From Deltaproteobacteria bacterium (GTDB taxonomy: Bacteria; SAR324; NAC60-12): DNA of 39,670 bases. Positions 37,023 through 39,670 of the stretch are shown piece by piece; position 1 is the first letter of the stretch, and every line of letters begins with the position of its first letter. The notes under the pieces were generated by a model. That model did not search any database. It was not told where the DNA came from and saw only the letters and a list, made by a program, of their open reading frames with translations. A program made the position numbers and the translations under genes. The stretch covers positions 1-39,670 of the forward strand of contig NYTS01000093.1 in assembly GCA_002683655.1 (NCBI GenBank), read 5' to 3'.

Positions 37023-38972
37023 CTAGTTCATATGTTCAGTCCACTGTTGACTGAGGCGTTTTACAGAAATCCCTGCTTTTTTCATATGTCGATAAATTGT
37101 TTTCCGATCACATCCCATTCGCTTGGAGACTGCTGAGATATTCCAATTCATTTCCTCCAGCAAATCGTAGAGTGAGATTGATTCAGAATCCTGTTCAGAA
37201 GTTGTCGTAAAAGTTCTTGATGGATCAGATTGGCTTTTTCCTCCAAATTGAATTTCTTCGGGCAAGTCTGACACATTGATATGTCCTTCACCAAGAAGTT
37301 TTGCCAATTCAAGAACGTTTTCAAGCTGCCGAATATTACCGGGCCACTCATACTGAAGCAATACCTCTTCAGCTTCCTCCGAGATAGTGGTTACTGATTC
37401 TTTTTGCCCTTTGTGTTGTTTTGCCAGAATTCGATTGATCAACCATTTAAGGTCCTCACGCTCTCTAAGAGCGGGCATCGTGAAAGTAATGCCTGCCACA
37501 CGATAGTATAAATCTTCTCTAAATTCACCAGCTTCTACCAACTCTCTCAAGTTGCGGTGCGAAGCACAAATCACTCTAATATCAATCTGCTTGGTCTTTG
37601 ATGAACCAATTCGCATCACCTCCTTTTCAGCAAGCACTCTAAGCAGTCTAGCCTGCAGATTCAGTGGCATATCCCCAATTTCATCCAAGAAAAGAATTCC
37701 ACCATTCGCCTGTTCGATAAGACCGATTTTGCCTTTTGCCCTGGCTCCTGTGAAGGCACCATTCTCGTAACCAAACAGCTCACTTTCAATTAAGTTTTCA
37801 GGAATGGCTGCACAGTTAATCGCTATGAAAGGACCTGGGACTCTGCGCAATCCGTGAATATACTTTGCGAGAAATTCTTTGCCCGTTCCGGTTTCACCTT
37901 GAAGCAGAATATTAACCTCAGCTTCCACAAGTTTGTCGAGCTTGCGCGCGATGCTCTCCATCCTTTTATCATCTCCATGCAGCACGCCATAAGCTTTGTA
38001 AGGTGTATCTCCAAGAGTGTTTCTGACTGGTTGTCTAGTTTGTATTGCACTGATAAAGTAAGTTTCTCCTTTATGCATACGGACTAACCTTTTATGGACA
38101 GGCATGTTCCGATTCATCATTGGTAGTTCTTCCATTCGCAATTCAAAGTAATCAGACAATAGTTCATTGAGAACTTCATTTCCGTGATGATTGCCCTTTT
38201 CGGGATTTAGCAGAGCCAATGCTTTACTTGTCATCCCAGTGATCCTTCCACTCGAATTTAATGAAATTGCGTAGTCAGGGGCAATCTCCAGGAAGACTGA
38301 GGATTTGCTGAATGTAACAAGCCACTCCGATTTGTAATTGTTTATCAAGGCCGCCATTTCAATTCGGGAGGCCCAGATACTTACTAGTTGTTGGGCAAAC
38401 GATTGAGAGTTTTTAGATCTAGGGGCTTGTAGAGCTGAGACGTCAAGTACAGCTGCCAAATTGCCAAAAGGATCATAGATTGGTGCGGCTGTACAGGTTA
38501 GTGAGATGTGGGAGGCATGAAAGTGATCGGTTTTGTGAACTGTGATCGGTTTCCCAGTGTAGATGCAGGCACCAATGCCATTAGTTCCGACTTTTTCCTC
38601 CAACCATTCTGCTCCAAGGTAAAGACCCGCTTTGCGAAAGTCTGATTCTTTATCAGGATCACAGAGATAATCCAAAGTGACTCCCTGGGAATTTGTTAGC
38701 AAAACCACATAATTATGCCCAACAATTTCCTGGTAGAGAGTTTCGAGGCCGAATCTGGCTGTTCTTAACAAATCTTCAGCTTCATCTACATGTTCACGAA
38801 GATGCTCTTCTGGGAGGATGTAGGCAGATCTCTTCTCAAATGGATTAAGTTCATGGACATTTATGCATCGACGCCAAGAATCAAGAATTTCTTGGTCTCG
38901 ATCCCCTTGGTGGGTCTCATTAATGACACTTTGAATCTCCTCAACGTGGAGCACGTCTTGACGCTGATTCAT
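37023..38972 (-). CDS. acoR: Sigma54-dependent transcriptional activator, AcoR-like
   Basis: GAF-like N-terminus ('GTNGIGACIYTGKPITVHKTDHF'), AAA+ 'LLQGETGTGKEFLAKYIH', 'ENGAFTGARAKGKIGLIEQANGGILFLDEIGD', Fis-type HTH C-terminus 'NISAVSKRMGCDRKTIYRHMKKAGI'. Confidence 0.93.
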   Translation of the reverse strand: MNQRQDVLHVEEIQSVINETHQGDRDQEILDSWRRCINVHELNPFEKRSAYILPEEHLREHVDEAEDLLRTARFGLETLYQEIVGHNYVVLLTNSQGVTLDYLCDPDKESDFRKAGLYLGAEWLEEKVGTNGIGACIYTGKPITVHKTDHFHASHISLTCTAAPIYDPFGNLAAVLDVSALQAPRSKNSQSFAQQLVSIWASRIEMAALINNYKSEWLVTFSKSSVFLEIAPDYAISLNSSGRITGMTSKALALLNPEKGNHHGNEVLNELLSDYFELRMEELPMMNRNMPVHKRLVRMHKGETYFISAIQTRQPVRNTLGDTPYKAYGVLHGDDKRMESIARKLDKLVEAEVNILLQGETGTGKEFLAKYIHGLRRVPGPFIAINCAAIPENLIESELFGYENGAFTGARAKGKIGLIEQANGGILFLDEIGDMPLNLQARLLRVLAEKEVMRIGSSKTKQIDIRVICASHRNLRELVEAGEFREDLYYRVAGITFTMPALREREDLKWLINRILAKQHKGQKESVTTISEEAEEVLLQYEWPGNIRQLENVLELAKLLGEGHINVSDLPEEIQFGGKSQSDPSRTFTTTSEQDSESISLYDLLEEMNWNISAVSKRMGCDRKTIYRHMKKAGISVKRLSQQWTEHMN

Positions 38973-39367
38973 TTTTCCTCCCCCAATTGCTTCTAAACCA
39001 GAGTTAATTCTCAGATTCTTCAGTGTAGCTGGCTTAATTTAGATTAAAAAATTAAATTCTTAAATAAAATTTTTTTGAAAGTTTGTTCACAAATCATCAT
39101 TTAATGATGCGATCATCTAACAGAATTCAATGGTTTTTTCAATGATTTTATTAATTGGTTGCTTAGGAAGTTTAAATTTAGAAAACTTCACTAAAAGTAT
39201 GAAAATCAGAATCAATTTTTGTATCAAGATGTTTTCCAATACTTAGATCTTAAATATGGATTTAACCGAAGATTGTCATTGCGAGTAGTTCAAACTTTGC
39301 GATGATCTCTGGAAAATTGAGCTTATAAAAAGTTGGTTCTAGTCTTCAAAATCTTATTCATCAGAAT

Positions 39368-39412
39368 GGGGCAAATACCCCAAACGCCCCAAAATATATT
39401 CTGTGTTGCCCC
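39368..39412. promoter_or_regulatory. Candidate enhancer (UAS) region: GGGGCAA...TTGCCCC inverted repeat with nested GGGG/CCCC dyad
   Basis: GGGGCAA 39368-39374, CCCC 39378-39381, TTGCCCC 39406-39412; ~60-100 bp upstream of the candidate sigma54 promoter. Confidence 0.4.
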
Positions 39413-39468
39413 GCTTTCTAGTTACTAGAAATTATTCTAGGTTACTGAAATAAATATTGAAAAATAAT

Positions 39469-39484
39469 TGGCATAGAATCTGTC
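39469..39484 (+). promoter_or_regulatory. Candidate sigma54 (-24/-12) promoter TGGCATAGAATCTGTC
   Basis: TGGCA at -24 and G of -12 at correct spacing to TGGCAYRNNNNTTGCW, but -12 reads CTGTC rather than TTGCW; adjacent divergent gene encodes an AcoR-like activator. Confidence 0.45.
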
Positions 39485-39557
39485 TAAAGAGCACATGACA
39501 AAAAGTCATTTTTTCAAAACTCTGTCACACTCAACATTCAGATTTAGGGAGTAGTAC

Positions 39558-39670
39558 ATGAGCCTAAGTGAATCTAAGTTACTTCAGGCGTATCGAAAGA
39601 TGCGTCAAATCCGAGCCTTTGAGGACCGCGTCCACGACGAGTTTGCCACGGGAGAGATTCCGGGCTTCGT
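39558..39670 (+). CDS. acoA: Thiamine-diphosphate E1 alpha subunit, copy 3 (truncated by window edge)
   Basis: MSLSESKLLQAYRKMRQIRAFEDRVHDEFATGEIPGF..., identical in nucleotides to copy 1 from 39580 onward. Confidence 0.9.
   Translation, partial: MSLSESKLLQAYRKMRQIRAFEDRVHDEFATGEIPGF
39580..39670 (+). repeat. 91-bp segment identical to 26033-26123
   Basis: As above; upstream codons of the two genes differ. Confidence 0.95.

Noticed and set aside
26033-39670. IS element or transposon flanking the duplicated E1 genes
   Set aside because: No transposase, terminal inverted repeats or target-site duplications were seen around either copy inside the window.
1-39670. CRISPR arrays, tRNA or rRNA genes, prophage or toxin-antitoxin loci
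   Set aside because: No regularly spaced direct repeats, cloverleaf-like or rRNA-like segments, or phage structural/toxin motifs were recognised by reading; a tRNAscan or Infernal run would be needed to exclude small RNAs.

Overview
The window is a 39.7 kb accessory-type bacterial region with no rRNA, tRNA or CRISPR array seen. Organism unknown; a marine proteobacterium or SAR324-like host is only a guess from gene content. Four blocks are readable. (A) ~0.2-10.6 kb: a probable organosulfonate (2,3-dihydroxypropane-1-sulfonate, DHPS) catabolic locus. It has a divergent LacI regulator with two LacI-type operators, a TRAP transporter (DctP/Q/M), a HisD-like dehydrogenase (HpsN-like), an SDR, a zinc MDR, a split UxaA-type lyase (SuyA/SuyB-like) and a convergent YeiH-family putative sulfate/sulfite exporter. 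(B) ~10.8-25.8 kb: a small secreted protein with three Cys-containing 23-aa repeats, a single 1880-aa tandem double UvrA, glycerate 2-kinase, a hydroxypyruvate-isomerase-like protein, a large exported protein, glutathionyl-hydroquinone reductase, a PAS histidine kinase and a ModF-like double ABC ATPase. (C) 26.0-37.0 kb: an acetoin-dehydrogenase-like locus with two different E1 alpha/beta pairs flanking AcoX, an SDR and split DhaK/DhaL, then a lipoyl-alpha/beta-hydrolase fusion (AcoC-like) and an FGGY kinase. (D) 37.0 kb to the end: a convergent AcoR-like sigma54 activator, and divergent from it the start of a third E1-alpha gene. That gene becomes nucleotide-identical to the first E1-alpha (91/91 bp to the window edge), suggesting recent gene conversion or duplication. 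All functional names come from reading protein motifs, without database searches.
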